Notes: generated by a model from the sequence alone, not told the origin. Positions 52,438 to 61,596 are shown, counted from the stretch's first letter. The stretch is DNA of 64,000 bases from Streptomyces sp. NBC_00683 (GCF_036226745.1 NZ_CP109013.1:6882001-6946000), one strand, 5' to 3'. Translations and numbers: made by a program.

Positions 52438-53949
52438 ATGACCGTACGGCGAGTAATGGGCATCGAGACGGAGTACGGGATCTCCGTCCCCGGTCACCCC
52501 AACGCCAATGCCATGCTCACCTCGTCCCAGATCGTCAACGCCTACGCGGCGGCGATGCACCGGGCGCGCCGCGCCCGCTGGGACTTCGAGGAGGAGAATC
52601 CGCTGCGCGACGCGCGAGGCTTCGACCTCGCCCGCGAGACCGCCGACTCCAGCCAGCTCACCGACGAGGACATCGGCCTCGCCAATGTCATCCTCACCAA
52701 CGGTGCGCGGCTGTACGTCGACCACGCACACCCCGAATACAGCTCACCGGAGATCACCAATCCGCTGGACGCGGTGCTCTGGGACAAGGCCGGCGAGCGC
52801 GTCATGGCCGAAGCCGCCGAGCGGGCCGCCGCCATCCCCGGTGCCCAGCCGATCCACCTCTACAAGAACAACACCGACAACAAGGGCGCGTCCTACGGCA
52901 CGCACGAGAACTACCTGATGAAGCGGGAGACCCCCTTCTCGGACATCGTGCGCCACCTGACCCCGTTCTTCGTGTCCCGGCAGGTCGTCACCGGCGCGGG
53001 CCGGGTCGGCATCGGCCAGGACGGCCACGAGCACGGGTTCCAGATCAGTCAGCGCGCCGACTACTTCGAGGTCGAGGTCGGCCTCGAGACCACGCTCAAG
53101 CGCCCCATCATCAACACCCGCGACGAACCGCACTCGGACGCCGAGAAGTACCGCAGGCTGCACGTGATCATCGGCGATGCCAACCTTTCCGAGATCTCGA
53201 CCTATCTGAAGCTCGGCACCACGGCGCTGGTGCTTTCCATGATCGAGGACGGCTTCATCAATGTCGACCTGGCCGTCGACCAGCCGGTACGCACCCTCCA
53301 CCAGGTCTCGCACGACCCGACCCTGCAGCAGCTGATCACGCTCCGCAGCGGCCGGACACTCACCGCGGTACAACTTCAGATGGAGTACTTCGAGCTGGGC
53401 CGCAAGTACGTCGAGGAGCGCTACGGGGCGGACGCCGACGAGCAGACCAAGGACGTCCTGGTCCGCTGGGAGGACACCCTGAACCGCCTGGAGACCGATC
53501 CGATGAGCCTGTCGGGCGAACTGGACTGGATCGCCAAGCGGGAGCTCATGGAGGCGTACAGGCGGCGCGACAGCCTGGACTGGGACGCTCCCCGCCTGCA
53601 CCTGGTGGACCTCCAGTACGCCGACGTGCGGGCCGACAAGGGCCTGTACAACCGTCTGGCGGCCCGCGGCAAGATGAAGCGCCTGCTCGACGAGAACGAC
53701 GTCGAGCGGGCCCGTACGAAGCCTCCCGAGGACACCAGAGCCTATTTCCGGGGCCGCTGCCTGGAGCAGTACGCGGACGACGTGGCCGCGGCCTCCTGGG
53801 ATTCGGTCATCTTCGACCTGCCCGACCGTGACTCACTGCAACGGGTGCCCACGATGGAGCCGCTGCGCGGTACACGTGACCACGTGAAGGAGCTCCTGGA
53901 CCGCTGCCGCACGGCGGAAGAGCTGGTCCGGACGCTGTCGGGCGGCTGA
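52438..53949 (+). CDS. dop: Pup deamidase/depupylase
   Basis: This 503-residue enzyme of the glutamine-synthetase-like superfamily removes Pup from substrates. The ATP/Mg-binding N-terminus is [10 protein letters not shown], followed by [34 protein letters not shown] and the Dop-type loop around [13 protein letters not shown]. The product Pup ends in Glu, so only depupylation is needed here. AAGGAGGG precedes the ATG. PafA, a paralogue, is encoded 4.8 kb downstream. Confidence 0.96.
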   Translation: MTVRRVMGIETEYGISVPGHPNANAMLTSSQIVNAYAAAMHRARRARWDFEEENPLRDARGFDLARETADSSQLTDEDIGLANVILTNGARLYVDHAHPEYSSPEITNPLDAVLWDKAGERVMAEAAERAAAIPGAQPIHLYKNNTDNKGASYGTHENYLMKRETPFSDIVRHLTPFFVSRQVVTGAGRVGIGQDGHEHGFQISQRADYFEVEVGLETTLKRPIINTRDEPHSDAEKYRRLHVIIGDANLSEISTYLKLGTTALVLSMIEDGFINVDLAVDQPVRTLHQVSHDPTLQQLITLRSGRTLTAVQLQMEYFELGRKYVEERYGADADEQTKDVLVRWEDTLNRLETDPMSLSGELDWIAKRELMEAYRRRDSLDWDAPRLHLVDLQYADVRADKGLYNRLAARGKMKRLLDENDVERARTKPPEDTRAYFRGRCLEQYADDVAAASWDSVIFDLPDRDSLQRVPTMEPLRGTRDHVKELLDRCRTAEELVRTLSGG

Positions 53950-54010
53950 AAGGCCCTCCGGCTGGGAATCAATCAGATGACCTCCGGACGTTGAGACAAG
54001 TACCGGGCCA

Positions 54011-54033
54011 ATGTCGGACTCCGTAGGTAGGGT
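54011..54033 (+). promoter_or_regulatory. weak RecA-NDp-like promoter upstream of pup
   Basis: ATGTCGGAC, exactly eight bases, then TAGGGT resembles TTGTCRGTG-N8-TAnnnT with three mismatches in the upstream half. The -10 alone may be an ordinary promoter for pup, 36 bases before its start. Confidence 0.4.
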
Positions 54034-54069
54034 CTGATCAAGTGCTTCGAACCGAGCGGGGTGAGCTAC

Positions 54070-54288
54070 ATGGCGACCAAGGACACCGGCGGCGGACAGC
54101 AGAAGGCGACACGTTCCACCGAGGAGGCCGAGGAGCAGGCGCAGGAAGCGCAGGCATCCGAGGACCTCAAGGAGCGGCAGGAGAAGCTGGGCGAGGACGT
54201 CGACGACGTCCTCGACGAGATCGACGATGTGCTCGAGGCCAACGCTGAGGACTTCGTTCGAAGCTTCGTTCAAAAGGGCGGCGAGTAG
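54070..54288 (+). CDS. pup: prokaryotic ubiquitin-like protein Pup
   Basis: This 72-residue disordered tag is attached to lysines by PafA. It starts at MATKDTGGGQQK, has the helical ARC-binding segment (SEDLKERQEKLGEDVDDVL) and ends with VRSFVQKGGE. The terminal GGE means it is ready for ligation without the Gln-to-Glu deamidation required of mycobacterial Pup. The internal ATG is preferred over an upstream GTG because it matches known Streptomyces Pup and has GGGGTGAG upstream. Confidence 0.97.
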   Translation: MATKDTGGGQQKATRSTEEAEEQAQEAQASEDLKERQEKLGEDVDDVLDEIDDVLEANAEDFVRSFVQKGGE

Positions 54289-54313
54289 CAGCCGGCGCTC
54301 CGACCCGGTCCGC

Positions 54314-54388
54314 CCGCCGACGGACTCGCGCCGTCGGCGGCCGCTTCCGCGGGATGTCTTCGCCCTCGGCGGACATCCCGCGGAAGCG
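54314..54388 (+). terminator. two consecutive strong hairpins after pup
   Basis: A 10-bp perfect stem (54314-54323 with 54331-54340) is followed at once by a 17-bp perfect stem with a 13-base loop (54342-54358 with 54372-54388). Together they probably end most pup transcripts and may protect the short pup mRNA. Read-through would reach prcB and prcA. Confidence 0.75.
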
Positions 54389-54389
54389 C

Positions 54390-54575
54390 CTCTGCACCAG
54401 GTTGATCGCTGTCACCGGGCGGGTAGGGTCCCTGGCGTACTGCTTCAACTGCAATTCGGCCATCGGCAAGTTGGGGGATGATCCTGACTCCTTGCGCAGG
54501 GCCATCGCATACCTGGAGGGAAACGCGTGGAAGCCAACACTCGTAGCACCGGGCGTCTACCAGCTGCCTTCCTGA
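54390..54575 (+). pseudogene. remnant of recombination-endonuclease-VII-like gene
   Basis: Frame 2 reads VDRCHRAGRVPGVL and then, after a frame change at about 54440-54443, frame 0 reads [20 protein letters not shown] and on to VYQLPS. Joined, these give the His-Cys-Asn core typical of endonuclease VII (VDHCH-TGRVRGVLCFNCN). Losing one TG from a TGTG would explain the shift. The 5' part of the gene is missing or replaced by the pup hairpins. The first core histidine now reads Arg. The 3' end overlaps the prcB start by 49 bases. Confidence 0.75.
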
Positions 54576-55372
54576 CGCCGGGTTCGTCCTCGTTCATGGA
54601 CTTCCTGTCCGACCAGTCGCCCTCGATGCTTCCGGGCAACCGGAACCTGCCACCGCTGAAGGGAGCGATCGAGGCGCCGCACGGTACGACGATCGTCGCG
54701 GCCTCCTTCCCGGGTGGTGTGGTGCTTGCCGGTGACCGGCGGGCGACCATGGGGAACATGATCGCGCAGCGGGACATCGAGAAGGTGTTCCCGGCCGACG
54801 AGTACTCGGCGGTGGGGATCGCCGGCACGGCCGGTCTCGCCGTGGAGATGGTCAAGCTGTTCCAGCTCGAACTGGAGCACTTCGAGAAGGTCGAGGGCGC
54901 CACACTCTCCCTGGAGGGCAAGGCGAACCGGCTGTCCACGATGATCCGCAGCAATCTGGCGATGGCCATGCAGGGCCTGGCGGTCGTCCCGCTGTTCGCC
55001 GGCTACGACGTCGACCGCGAGAAGGGCCGGATCTTCTCGTACGACGTCACCGGCGGACGTTCCGAGGAACACGGTTACGCGGCCACCGGCTCGGGCTCGA
55101 TCTTCGCCCGCGGGTCGATGAAGAAGCTGTACCGCGAGGACCTGACGGAGGAGCAGACACTCACTCTGGTCGTGCAGGCGCTGTACGACGCGGCAGACGA
55201 CGACTCGGCGACCGGTGGCCCCGACGTGGCACGCCGGATCTACCCGATCGTCACCGTCATCACGGACGAGGGCTTCAGGAAGCTGAACGACGCGGAATCC
55301 GCCGAGATCGCGCGCTCGATCCTGGAGCGCCGGCTCGAGCAGCCCGACGGCCCGCGTGCCGCGCTGCTCTGA
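54527..55372 (+). CDS. prcB: 20S proteasome beta subunit
   Basis: This 281-residue proteolytic subunit has a 53-residue propeptide, cut before the catalytic threonine T54 (EAPHG then [11 protein letters not shown]). The active-site helpers are visible as D in GDRR and K in DIEKVFP, with SGSIFARG supplying the conserved Ser-Gly-x-x motif. GTG with GGAGGG upstream was chosen; this start lies inside the end of the endonuclease remnant. It is followed by prcA after 57 bases. Confidence 0.97.
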   Translation: MEANTRSTGRLPAAFLTPGSSSFMDFLSDQSPSMLPGNRNLPPLKGAIEAPHGTTIVAASFPGGVVLAGDRRATMGNMIAQRDIEKVFPADEYSAVGIAGTAGLAVEMVKLFQLELEHFEKVEGATLSLEGKANRLSTMIRSNLAMAMQGLAVVPLFAGYDVDREKGRIFSYDVTGGRSEEHGYAATGSGSIFARGSMKKLYREDLTEEQTLTLVVQALYDAADDDSATGGPDVARRIYPIVTVITDEGFRKLNDAESAEIARSILERRLEQPDGPRAALL

Positions 55373-55429
55373 CCGGTCCCTGATGCTTCTCCGATGCACT
55401 CGTCACTGACAGAAAGGGACGGATAGCCG

Positions 55430-56242
55430 GTGTCGACGCCGTTCTATGTCTCACCCCAGCAGGCCATGGCCGACCGGGCGGAATACGCCCGGAAGGGCAT
55501 CGCCCGTGGTCGCAGCCTGGTTGTGCTGCAGTTCGCCGACGGCATTGTGTTCGTCGGCGAGAACCCGTCCCGTGCGCTGCACAAGTTCAGCGAGATCTAC
55601 GACCGGATCGGCTTCGCCGCCGCCGGCAAGTACAACGAGTACGAGAACCTCAGGATCGGCGGTGTGCGCTACGCGGATCTGCGCGGATACACCTACGACC
55701 GCGACGATGTGACGGCCCGTGGGCTGGCCAACGTCTACGCGCAGACCCTCGGCACCATCTTCTCCAGCGCCGCCGAGAAGCCGTACGAGGTGGAGCTGGT
55801 GGTCGCCGAGGTCGGTGCCGGGCCGGAGGGCGACCAGATCTACCGGCTTCCGCACGACGGTTCGATCGTGGACGAGCACGGCTCGGTCGCGGTCGGCGGC
55901 AACGCCGAGCAGATCAGCACCTTCCTCGATCAGCGCCACCGTGACGGGATGTCGCTCGCGGAGGCGCTCAAGCTGGCCGTGCAGGCGCTGTCCCGCGAGG
56001 CCAACGGCAATGAGCGGGAGATTCCCGCCGAGCGGCTCGAAGTCGCGGTCCTGGACCGTACGAGGCCGCAGCAGCGCAAGTTCAAGCGGATCGTGGGCCG
56101 GCAGCTGACACGGCTGCTGGACGCGGACGGTGCGGGAGCGACCCCGACGGACGCTCCGTCCGACACCGAGGAAGCCGACGCCCCGGACGGGACGACCGGC
56201 GAGAGCACCGGTGGCAGCACCGGCGAGTCCACGCAGGAGTAG
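55430..56242 (+). CDS. prcA: 20S proteasome alpha subunit
   Basis: This 270-residue subunit forms the outer rings and gate of the core particle. The N-terminal gate segment STPFYVSPQQAMADRAEYARKG is typical, and the fold continues through SLVVLQFADGIVFVGEN and GFAAAGKYNEYENLRI. The last 45 residues are a Thr/Ser/Gly/Glu-rich disordered tail (TGESTGGSTGESTQE) with short repeats, which is longer than the fold needs. AGAAAGGGACGG precedes the GTG start. Confidence 0.96.
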   Translation: MSTPFYVSPQQAMADRAEYARKGIARGRSLVVLQFADGIVFVGENPSRALHKFSEIYDRIGFAAAGKYNEYENLRIGGVRYADLRGYTYDRDDVTARGLANVYAQTLGTIFSSAAEKPYEVELVVAEVGAGPEGDQIYRLPHDGSIVDEHGSVAVGGNAEQISTFLDQRHRDGMSLAEALKLAVQALSREANGNEREIPAERLEVAVLDRTRPQQRKFKRIVGRQLTRLLDADGAGATPTDAPSDTEEADAPDGTTGESTGGSTGESTQE

Positions 56243-56268
56243 TCCGGCCGGGCAGGTGTCCGTCCCGG

Positions 56269-56302
56269 TGCCCCCGACAGCCACGACCGGCTGTCGGGGG
56301 CA
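56269..56302. terminator. bidirectional terminator between prcA and the LacI gene
   Basis: A 14-bp perfect stem (TGCCCCCGACAGCC with its complement) and 6-base loop lie between the two convergent genes. Confidence 0.9.
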
Positions 56303-56305
56303 TCG

Positions 56306-57343
56306 TCACGTCCGGACGCCGTCGGCAGGGGGCGCGGTGGAGCCGCGGACCACGAGGCGCACGGGGAGGCTGCCCGGCTCCACGGGCCGGCCGTCCAGGA
56401 CGGCGAGCAGGGCCGTCATACCGCGCTCGCCCACCTGTTCGGCCGGGAGCTGCACCGTTGTGAGCTCCGGTTCCACCGCGGTGGCGAGGGCGAGGTCGTC
56501 GAAGCCGGTCACGGAGATGTCCTCGGGCACCCGCAGCCCGCGCCGGCGTACCGCCTTGCAGGCACCGGCAGCCAGAATGTCGTCGTCGCAGACGATCGCC
56601 GTCGGGAGCGGCCCGGGAGCGGCCAGGACGGCCTCCGTGGCCTCGCGCCCGGCCCGTACGTCCAGCGGGGACGCCACGCGGCGGACGGCGGCTCCGGGGA
56701 CGTCCCGCACGGCGTCCGCCAGGGCGCGGGCCCGCTCCGCGAAGGTCCAGGTGTCCACGCCGGAGGCGAGGTGGACGAAGCGGCGGTGGCCGAGGGTCAG
56801 CAGATGCTCCGCCACCTGGCGCATGCCGTCCGCGATGTCGAGGTTCACCTGGGCCGCCGCGCCGTCCTCATCGGGGTCGCTGTCCAGCATCACCAGGGGC
56901 AGGTCCGCGCCGCGGAGCGCCCCCAGGGCGTCGGCGGCCATCGAGGAGGCGATGACACCGTCGAGCGCCGCGCGGGCCGATGCGAACGGGTCCTTGGCCG
57001 GCCCTGTGCCATCGGGCGAGGGGTAGAGGACGACGCCGAAGTCGTGCTCGGCCGCGACGGCGGCGGCGCCCGTGTAGACCCGGGCGAAGAACTCGTTGGT
57101 GAGCGCGGGCACCACGAGGAGCGCGGTGCGGGTGCGGCCGAGCCGGAGGCTGCGGGCGGCGAGGTTGGGCCGGTAACCGAGGTCCCGGGCGCTGTCGCGG
57201 ACACGCCCGGCGGTCGCCTCGGACACCCGTCCGTGCCATTTGCCGCCGAGCACGAGCGAGACGGTGGCCTGCGAGACACCCGCGGCCCGGGCCACGTCGC
57301 GGCTGGTGGGCCGGGGTGGGGCGGGCCGCTGCGCGCTGCTCAC
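56306..57343 (-). CDS. LacI-family transcriptional repressor
   Basis: This regulator of about 345 residues has an N-terminal LacI helix-turn-helix (TSRDVARAAGVSQATVSLVL, then hinge RPNLAARSLRLGRT) and a periplasmic-binding-protein-like effector domain with GVIASSMAAD, VTGFDDLALA and TTVQLPAEQVGERG. GTG with GGAGG upstream was chosen. It is divergent from the MFS exporter gene, and a LacI-type dyad lies between them, so it most likely represses that exporter and itself. Its ligand is unknown. Confidence 0.9.
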   Translation of the reverse strand: MSSAQRPAPPRPTSRDVARAAGVSQATVSLVLGGKWHGRVSEATAGRVRDSARDLGYRPNLAARSLRLGRTRTALLVVPALTNEFFARVYTGAAAVAAEHDFGVVLYPSPDGTGPAKDPFASARAALDGVIASSMAADALGALRGADLPLVMLDSDPDEDGAAAQVNLDIADGMRQVAEHLLTLGHRRFVHLASGVDTWTFAERARALADAVRDVPGAAVRRVASPLDVRAGREATEAVLAAPGPLPTAIVCDDDILAAGACKAVRRRGLRVPEDISVTGFDDLALATAVEPELTTVQLPAEQVGERGMTALLAVLDGRPVEPGSLPVRLVVRGSTAPPADGVRT

Positions 57344-57417
57344 TCGTGCCTCCGTGCTGGACCGGCCAGCTGCCGTGGGATGGACTCGCGGACTGCGCAC
57401 ATGGTACGTATGAACCT

Positions 57418-57439
57418 CGAAGTTATACGTAAAACTTCG
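57418..57439. promoter_or_regulatory. LacI-type operator between regulator and exporter
   Basis: A 22-bp dyad with CG at its centre runs from CGAAGTT through TACGTA to AACTTCG, with ten of eleven positions paired. It sits 37 bases before the MFS start and 75 bases from the LacI start. It is probably the operator of the adjacent repressor. Confidence 0.7.
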
Positions 57440-57475
57440 GTGGAGCACGAAGCGCACCGGGGGAGAGAGGCGGAC

Positions 57476-58735
57476 ATGGCCGCGGGATATCTGGACATCC
57501 TCCGGGCGCGGCATGCCGCCCGGCTGCTGGCGGGAACCCTGGTGGGGCGGCTGCCGAACGGCACCGCCCCCATCGCGATCGTCCTGTTCACCCGGGCCGA
57601 GGGCGGCAGCTACACGCTGGCCGGCGGCCTCGCCGCCGCGTACGGCCTGGCCACGGCCGTGGGGCAGCCCCTCCTCGGCAGGGCCGTGGACCTCTACGGC
57701 CAGCCGCGCGTCCAGTTCCCCGCCGCCGTGCTCTCCGCACTCGGCATGGCCGCGCTGGCCCTGGTGGGCCTCGGCTCGCTCCCGCTGGCCGTCGCGGCGG
57801 TGATCGTGGCCGGAGTCTTCACACCGCCGCTGGAGGGCGGCCTGCGGGCCCTGTGGCCGACAGTGCTGGGCCGCGAGGACCGGGTCCACCGCGCGTACGC
57901 CATGGACGCGGTGGCCCAGGAAGTGATGTTCACCCTGGGCCCGCTCCTCGTCACGGTCCTGGTGTCGCTCTGGTCACCGGCTGCCGCGCTGCTGGTCATC
58001 AACGCCATCGGCGTCCTCGGCGCGCTCTCCGTGGTGCTGTCCGAGCCGTCCCGGACCTGGCGCTCCGCTCCCCGCGAGGCGCACTGGCTCGGGGCGCTGC
58101 GCTCGAGCGGGCTGCTGGCCCTGCTGGGCGCGTTCTTCTTCGTCGGGCTCGCGCTCGGCTCGATCACGGTGGCGGGGGTCGCGTACGCCGACGACCACGG
58201 CCGGGAGTCCGTGTACGGCTGGCTGATGGCGGCCCTCGGACTGGGCGCGCTGATCGGCGGCGTGGCGTACGGGGCGCGCCAGTGGGCCGGGGCCCCCGAG
58301 CGGCGGCTGCGGGTCATCGTCGCGCTGCTGGCCCTGTGCTACCTGCCGCTGATGCTGACCCCCGGTGTGCCCGCCATGACCGCGCTGTCCGCGCTCGCGG
58401 GGGTGTTCCTCGCGCCGGCCATCGCCTGCTCGTTCATCGTGGTCGACCGGCACGCCCCGCGGGGCACGGTGACCGAGGCGTTCTCCTGGCTCGTGACGAC
58501 GTTCGGCGTGGGTGCCGCGGCCGGAACGGCCGTGGCGGGCCCGGCCGTCGAGCTCGGCGGAACGGCGTCGGGTTTCGCCGTCGCGGGGGCCGGGGGAGTG
58601 GCGGCGCTGCTGGTTCTGCTGGCCACCGGAAGGGTCCTCGCAGTTCCCGGGCGTGGGCCCGCTGTTGTGACGGGATCGGAAAATGATCGAAACGGTGCTG
58701 CCGAACCCGGTTTCAGCTCAGGCCGTAAGGCGTAA
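57476..58735 (+). CDS. MFS transporter
   Basis: This transporter of about 419 residues has twelve predicted membrane helices in two halves. The N-terminal part resembles drug or sugar exporters of the major facilitator superfamily (RLPNGTAPIAIVLF, then LLGRAVDLYGQPRVQ in the loop after helix 2). GGGAGAGAGG precedes the ATG. The substrate is unknown. It is controlled in all likelihood by the divergent LacI-family repressor, and it splits prcA from pafA. Confidence 0.88.
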   Translation: MAAGYLDILRARHAARLLAGTLVGRLPNGTAPIAIVLFTRAEGGSYTLAGGLAAAYGLATAVGQPLLGRAVDLYGQPRVQFPAAVLSALGMAALALVGLGSLPLAVAAVIVAGVFTPPLEGGLRALWPTVLGREDRVHRAYAMDAVAQEVMFTLGPLLVTVLVSLWSPAAALLVINAIGVLGALSVVLSEPSRTWRSAPREAHWLGALRSSGLLALLGAFFFVGLALGSITVAGVAYADDHGRESVYGWLMAALGLGALIGGVAYGARQWAGAPERRLRVIVALLALCYLPLMLTPGVPAMTALSALAGVFLAPAIACSFIVVDRHAPRGTVTEAFSWLVTTFGVGAAAGTAVAGPAVELGGTASGFAVAGAGGVAALLVLLATGRVLAVPGRGPAVVTGSENDRNGAAEPGFSSGRKA

Positions 58736-58744
58736 TGTTCAGTC
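58711..58744 (+). promoter_or_regulatory. pafA promoter, leaderless type
   Basis: TTTCAG and TAATGT are 16 bases apart, and the -10 ends six bases before the pafA ATG with no ribosome binding site. The promoter overlaps the end of the MFS gene. Confidence 0.5.
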
Positions 58745-60106
58745 ATGGACCGCCGCATTTTCGGGCTGGAGAACGAGTACGGCGTCACGTGCACGTTCAG
58801 GGGACAGCGCCGACTGTCACCTGACGAAGTGGCGCGCTACCTCTTCCGCCGTGTTGTGTCATGGGGCCGCAGCAGCAATGTCTTTCTGCGGAACGGCGCC
58901 CGCCTCTACCTCGACGTGGGATCGCATCCGGAATACGCGACACCCGAATGCGACAACGTGACCGAACTGGTCACGCACGACAAGGCAGGCGAACGCATTC
59001 TCGAAGGCCTGCTCGTCGACGCCGAACGCCGCCTGCACGAGGAGGGAATCGCGGGCGACGTCTATCTCTTCAAGAACAACACCGACTCGGCTGGAAACTC
59101 CTACGGGTGCCACGAGAACTACCTCGTGGCCCGGCACGGAGAATTCTCCCGGCTCGCGGACATCCTCATTCCGTTCCTCGTCACCCGGCAGCTGATCTGT
59201 GGTGCCGGCAAGGTGCTGCAGACCCCGCGTGGCGCGGTCTACTGCGTCAGCCAGCGTGCCGAGCACATCTGGGAGGGCGTCAGTTCCGCCACGACGCGCT
59301 CCCGGCCGATCATCAACACCAGGGACGAACCGCACGCCGACGCGGAGCGGTACCGCCGCCTCCACGTCATCGTCGGTGACTCCAACATGTCCGAGACGAC
59401 CATGCTGCTCAAGGTCGGCGCGACCGACCTGGTGCTCCGCATGATCGAGGCGGGCACGGTGATGCGCGACCTGACCCTGGAGAACCCGATCCGGGCCATC
59501 CGCGAGGTCAGCCACGACATCACCGGGCAGCGCAAGGTGCGCCTGGCCAGCGGCCGGGAGGCATCGGCCATCGAGGTCCAGCGCGAGTACTACGAGAAGG
59601 CCGTCGACTTCGTCGAACGCCGCGGCATCCGCACCGGCACCGTCGACCAGGTCCTCGAACTGTGGGGCCGCACGCTGGACGCCATCGAGGCCGAGGACCT
59701 CGACCGGATCGGCACCGAGATCGACTGGGTCATGAAGTACAAGCTCATCGAGCGGTACCGGGCCAAGCACAACATGACCATGTCGAACCCGAGGGTCGCT
59801 CAGATAGACCTCGCCTACCACGACATCCACCGGCGGCGCGGGCTCTACTACCTCCTGGAGCGCAAGGGCCAGACCGCCCGCATCTGCAACGACCTGAAGA
59901 TCTTCGAGGGCAAATCGGTGCCCCCGCAGACGACCAGGGCACGGCTGCGCGGTGACTTCATCCGCAGGGCCCAGGAGCAGCGGCGGGACTTCACCGTCGA
60001 CTGGGTCCACCTCAAGCTCAACGACCAGGCGCAGCGCACCGTGCTGTGCAAGGACCCGTTCCGCTCCGTCGACGAACGGGTGGAGAAACTGATCGCGGGT
60101 ATGTGA
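58745..60106 (+). CDS. pafA: Pup-protein ligase
   Basis: This 453-residue enzyme activates the terminal glutamate of Pup with ATP and links it to substrate lysines. The N-terminal ATP/Mg site is [13 protein letters not shown] (E9, E11), the catalytic aspartate is in [15 protein letters not shown], and [19 protein letters not shown] follows. The C-terminal domain ([16 protein letters not shown]) completes the ligase. It shares the glutamine-synthetase-like fold with Dop but lacks the Dop loop. Confidence 0.97.
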   Translation: MDRRIFGLENEYGVTCTFRGQRRLSPDEVARYLFRRVVSWGRSSNVFLRNGARLYLDVGSHPEYATPECDNVTELVTHDKAGERILEGLLVDAERRLHEEGIAGDVYLFKNNTDSAGNSYGCHENYLVARHGEFSRLADILIPFLVTRQLICGAGKVLQTPRGAVYCVSQRAEHIWEGVSSATTRSRPIINTRDEPHADAERYRRLHVIVGDSNMSETTMLLKVGATDLVLRMIEAGTVMRDLTLENPIRAIREVSHDITGQRKVRLASGREASAIEVQREYYEKAVDFVERRGIRTGTVDQVLELWGRTLDAIEAEDLDRIGTEIDWVMKYKLIERYRAKHNMTMSNPRVAQIDLAYHDIHRRRGLYYLLERKGQTARICNDLKIFEGKSVPPQTTRARLRGDFIRRAQEQRRDFTVDWVHLKLNDQAQRTVLCKDPFRSVDERVEKLIAGM

Positions 60107-60140
60107 TCCGGACGGGAGATCTCCCGCCCCGCAGGCGACC

Positions 60141-60169
60141 GGGCCCCGTACGTTCCTCGTGCGGGGCCC
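60141..60169 (+). terminator. pafA terminator
   Basis: An 11-bp stem with one G-U pair (GGGCCCCGTAC) and 7-base loop follows pafA. A separate 14-bp palindrome CGGGAGATCTCCCG lies just before it (60113-60126). TAGAGT at 60181-60186 may be the -10 for the next gene. Confidence 0.7.
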
Positions 60170-60228
60170 TTCGCTCGGCCTAGAGTGTCGGGGACCCATT
60201 CACGTGCCGTCTGAGATCTGAGGAACCA

Positions 60229-61161
60229 GTGCGCCGACTTGCCGGCCTTCTCGTCGTCCCCCTTCTGCTGCTGTCCACAGCGGCATGCGGCGACGACAAG
60301 GCCTCCGACTCCGCCTCGTCCGAGGGCAACCCCGCGATCACCGCGGGAGCGAAATTCGGCGAGAAGCCCACCCTGGCGAAGGGTGAGGGCGATCCGCCCA
60401 AGGAGCTGAAGACCGAAGTCATCAGTGAGGGTGACGGCGCGAAGCTCAAGAACGGCGACGCGATCCAGGTCAACTACCTCGGGCAGGCGTGGGACTCCAC
60501 CAAGCCGTTCGACAACAGCTTCGACAAGGGCCAGCCCTTCGACCTGACGCTCGGTGCGGGCATGGTCATCCAGGGCTGGGACAAGGGTCTGGTCGGCCAG
60601 AAGGTCGGCAGCCGCGTCCAGCTCGTCATCCCGCCGGAGCTCGGTTACGGCGCGCAGGGGCAGGGAGACATCAAGCCCAACGCCACCCTCGTCTTCGTCG
60701 TCGACGTGGTGAAGGCGACGCAGGTTCCGAAGTCCGCCAAGGGCACACCGGTCGCCCAGGACAACATCGACCTGCCGAAGGTCGGCACGAACACCGACGG
60801 CAAGGCACCGACGGTCACGTTCCCGAAGGGCAACCCGCCCAAGAAGCTGGTCTCCAACTACGTCCTGGAGTCCGACGGGGACGTCGTCAAGGAGACCGAC
60901 AGCATCGTCGTGAACTACGAGGCCTTCCTGTGGAAGGGTGCCAAGAAGTTCGACAGCACCTACGACACGGGCAAGACCGCGACCTTCCCGCTGGCCCAGA
61001 TCACCGTCAAGGGTCTGAAGAACGGGCTGGTCGGCAAGAAGGTCGGCAGTCGCGTGCTGCTCGTCATCCCGCCGGACCAGGCTTTCGGCAACGAGGCGCA
61101 GCAGACCATTCCTGCCAACTCGACGCTCGTGTGGTCCGTGGACATCCTGACAAAGATGTAA
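60229..61161 (+). CDS. FKBP-type peptidyl-prolyl isomerase lipoprotein, two domains
   Basis: This 310-residue exported lipoprotein (lipobox STAAC, C20) carries two FKBP folds. The first (about 60-160) has NYLGQAWDSTKPFDNSF, MVIQGWDKGLVGQKVGSRVQLVIPPELGYG and LVFVVDVV. The second (about 205-308) has VNYEAFLWKGAKKFDSTY, VKGLKNGLVGKKVGSRVLLVIPPDQAFG and a less complete active site lacking the conserved IxGWD tryptophan. It probably helps extracytoplasmic protein folding. A single-domain cytosolic FKBP follows after 43 bases. Confidence 0.92.
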   Translation: MRRLAGLLVVPLLLLSTAACGDDKASDSASSEGNPAITAGAKFGEKPTLAKGEGDPPKELKTEVISEGDGAKLKNGDAIQVNYLGQAWDSTKPFDNSFDKGQPFDLTLGAGMVIQGWDKGLVGQKVGSRVQLVIPPELGYGAQGQGDIKPNATLVFVVDVVKATQVPKSAKGTPVAQDNIDLPKVGTNTDGKAPTVTFPKGNPPKKLVSNYVLESDGDVVKETDSIVVNYEAFLWKGAKKFDSTYDTGKTATFPLAQITVKGLKNGLVGKKVGSRVLLVIPPDQAFGNEAQQTIPANSTLVWSVDILTKM

Positions 61162-61204
61162 GACTGTCCCGGTTGCCCAGTTCATCATTTAGAGGAGCAG
61201 TTCA

Positions 61205-61579
61205 GTGAGCATCGAGAAGCCCGAGATCGACTTCCCGGGTGGCGAGCCGCCGGCCGACCTGGAGATCAAGGACATCTGGGAGGGCGACGGACAGGTGGCC
61301 CAGGCGGGCCAGACCGTCTCCGTGCACTACGTGGGTGTGGCGTTCTCCACCGGCGAGGAGTTCGACGCTTCCTGGAACCGCGGCACCCCGCTGCAGTTCC
61401 AGCTCGGTGCCGGTCAGGTCATCGCCGGCTGGGACCAGGGCGTCCAGGGCATGAAGGTCGGCGGCCGTCGCCAGCTGACCATCCCCGCGAACCTCGCCTA
61501 CGGCGACCGCGGCGCGGGTGGCGGCGCCATCGCGCCCGGCGAGACGCTCATCTTCGTCTGTGACCTGGTCGGCGTCTGA
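61205..61579 (+). CDS. FKBP-type peptidyl-prolyl isomerase, single domain
   Basis: This 124-residue cytosolic isomerase has the complete FKBP active site: VHYVGVAFSTGEEFDASW, VIAGWDQGVQGMKVGGRRQL, PANLAYGDRGAGGGAI and LIFVCDLVGV. GAGGAGCAG precedes the GTG. It follows the two-domain lipoprotein gene, so folding helpers for both sides of the membrane are encoded side by side, next to the proteasome locus. Confidence 0.95.
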   Translation: MSIEKPEIDFPGGEPPADLEIKDIWEGDGQVAQAGQTVSVHYVGVAFSTGEEFDASWNRGTPLQFQLGAGQVIAGWDQGVQGMKVGGRRQLTIPANLAYGDRGAGGGAIAPGETLIFVCDLVGV

Positions 61580-61596
61580 TCCGTCCGGACTCAGGA

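Noticed and set aside
52861..52890. Minus-strand TTGTCGGTG inside dop resembling the upstream half of a PafBC promoter
   Set aside because: There is no TAnnnT at the required eight-base distance, it lies antisense within dop and no gene follows in that direction.
54227..54481. Independent small gene after pup
   Set aside because: The frame crosses two perfect hairpins, has no ribosome binding site, and only its 3' part resembles endonuclease VII before the frame shifts, so it was called a remnant.
55390..55410. Minus-strand CTGTCAGTG upstream of prcA
   Set aside because: The position of the -10 reads ATCGGA rather than TAnnnT, and it points away from prcA into prcB antisense.
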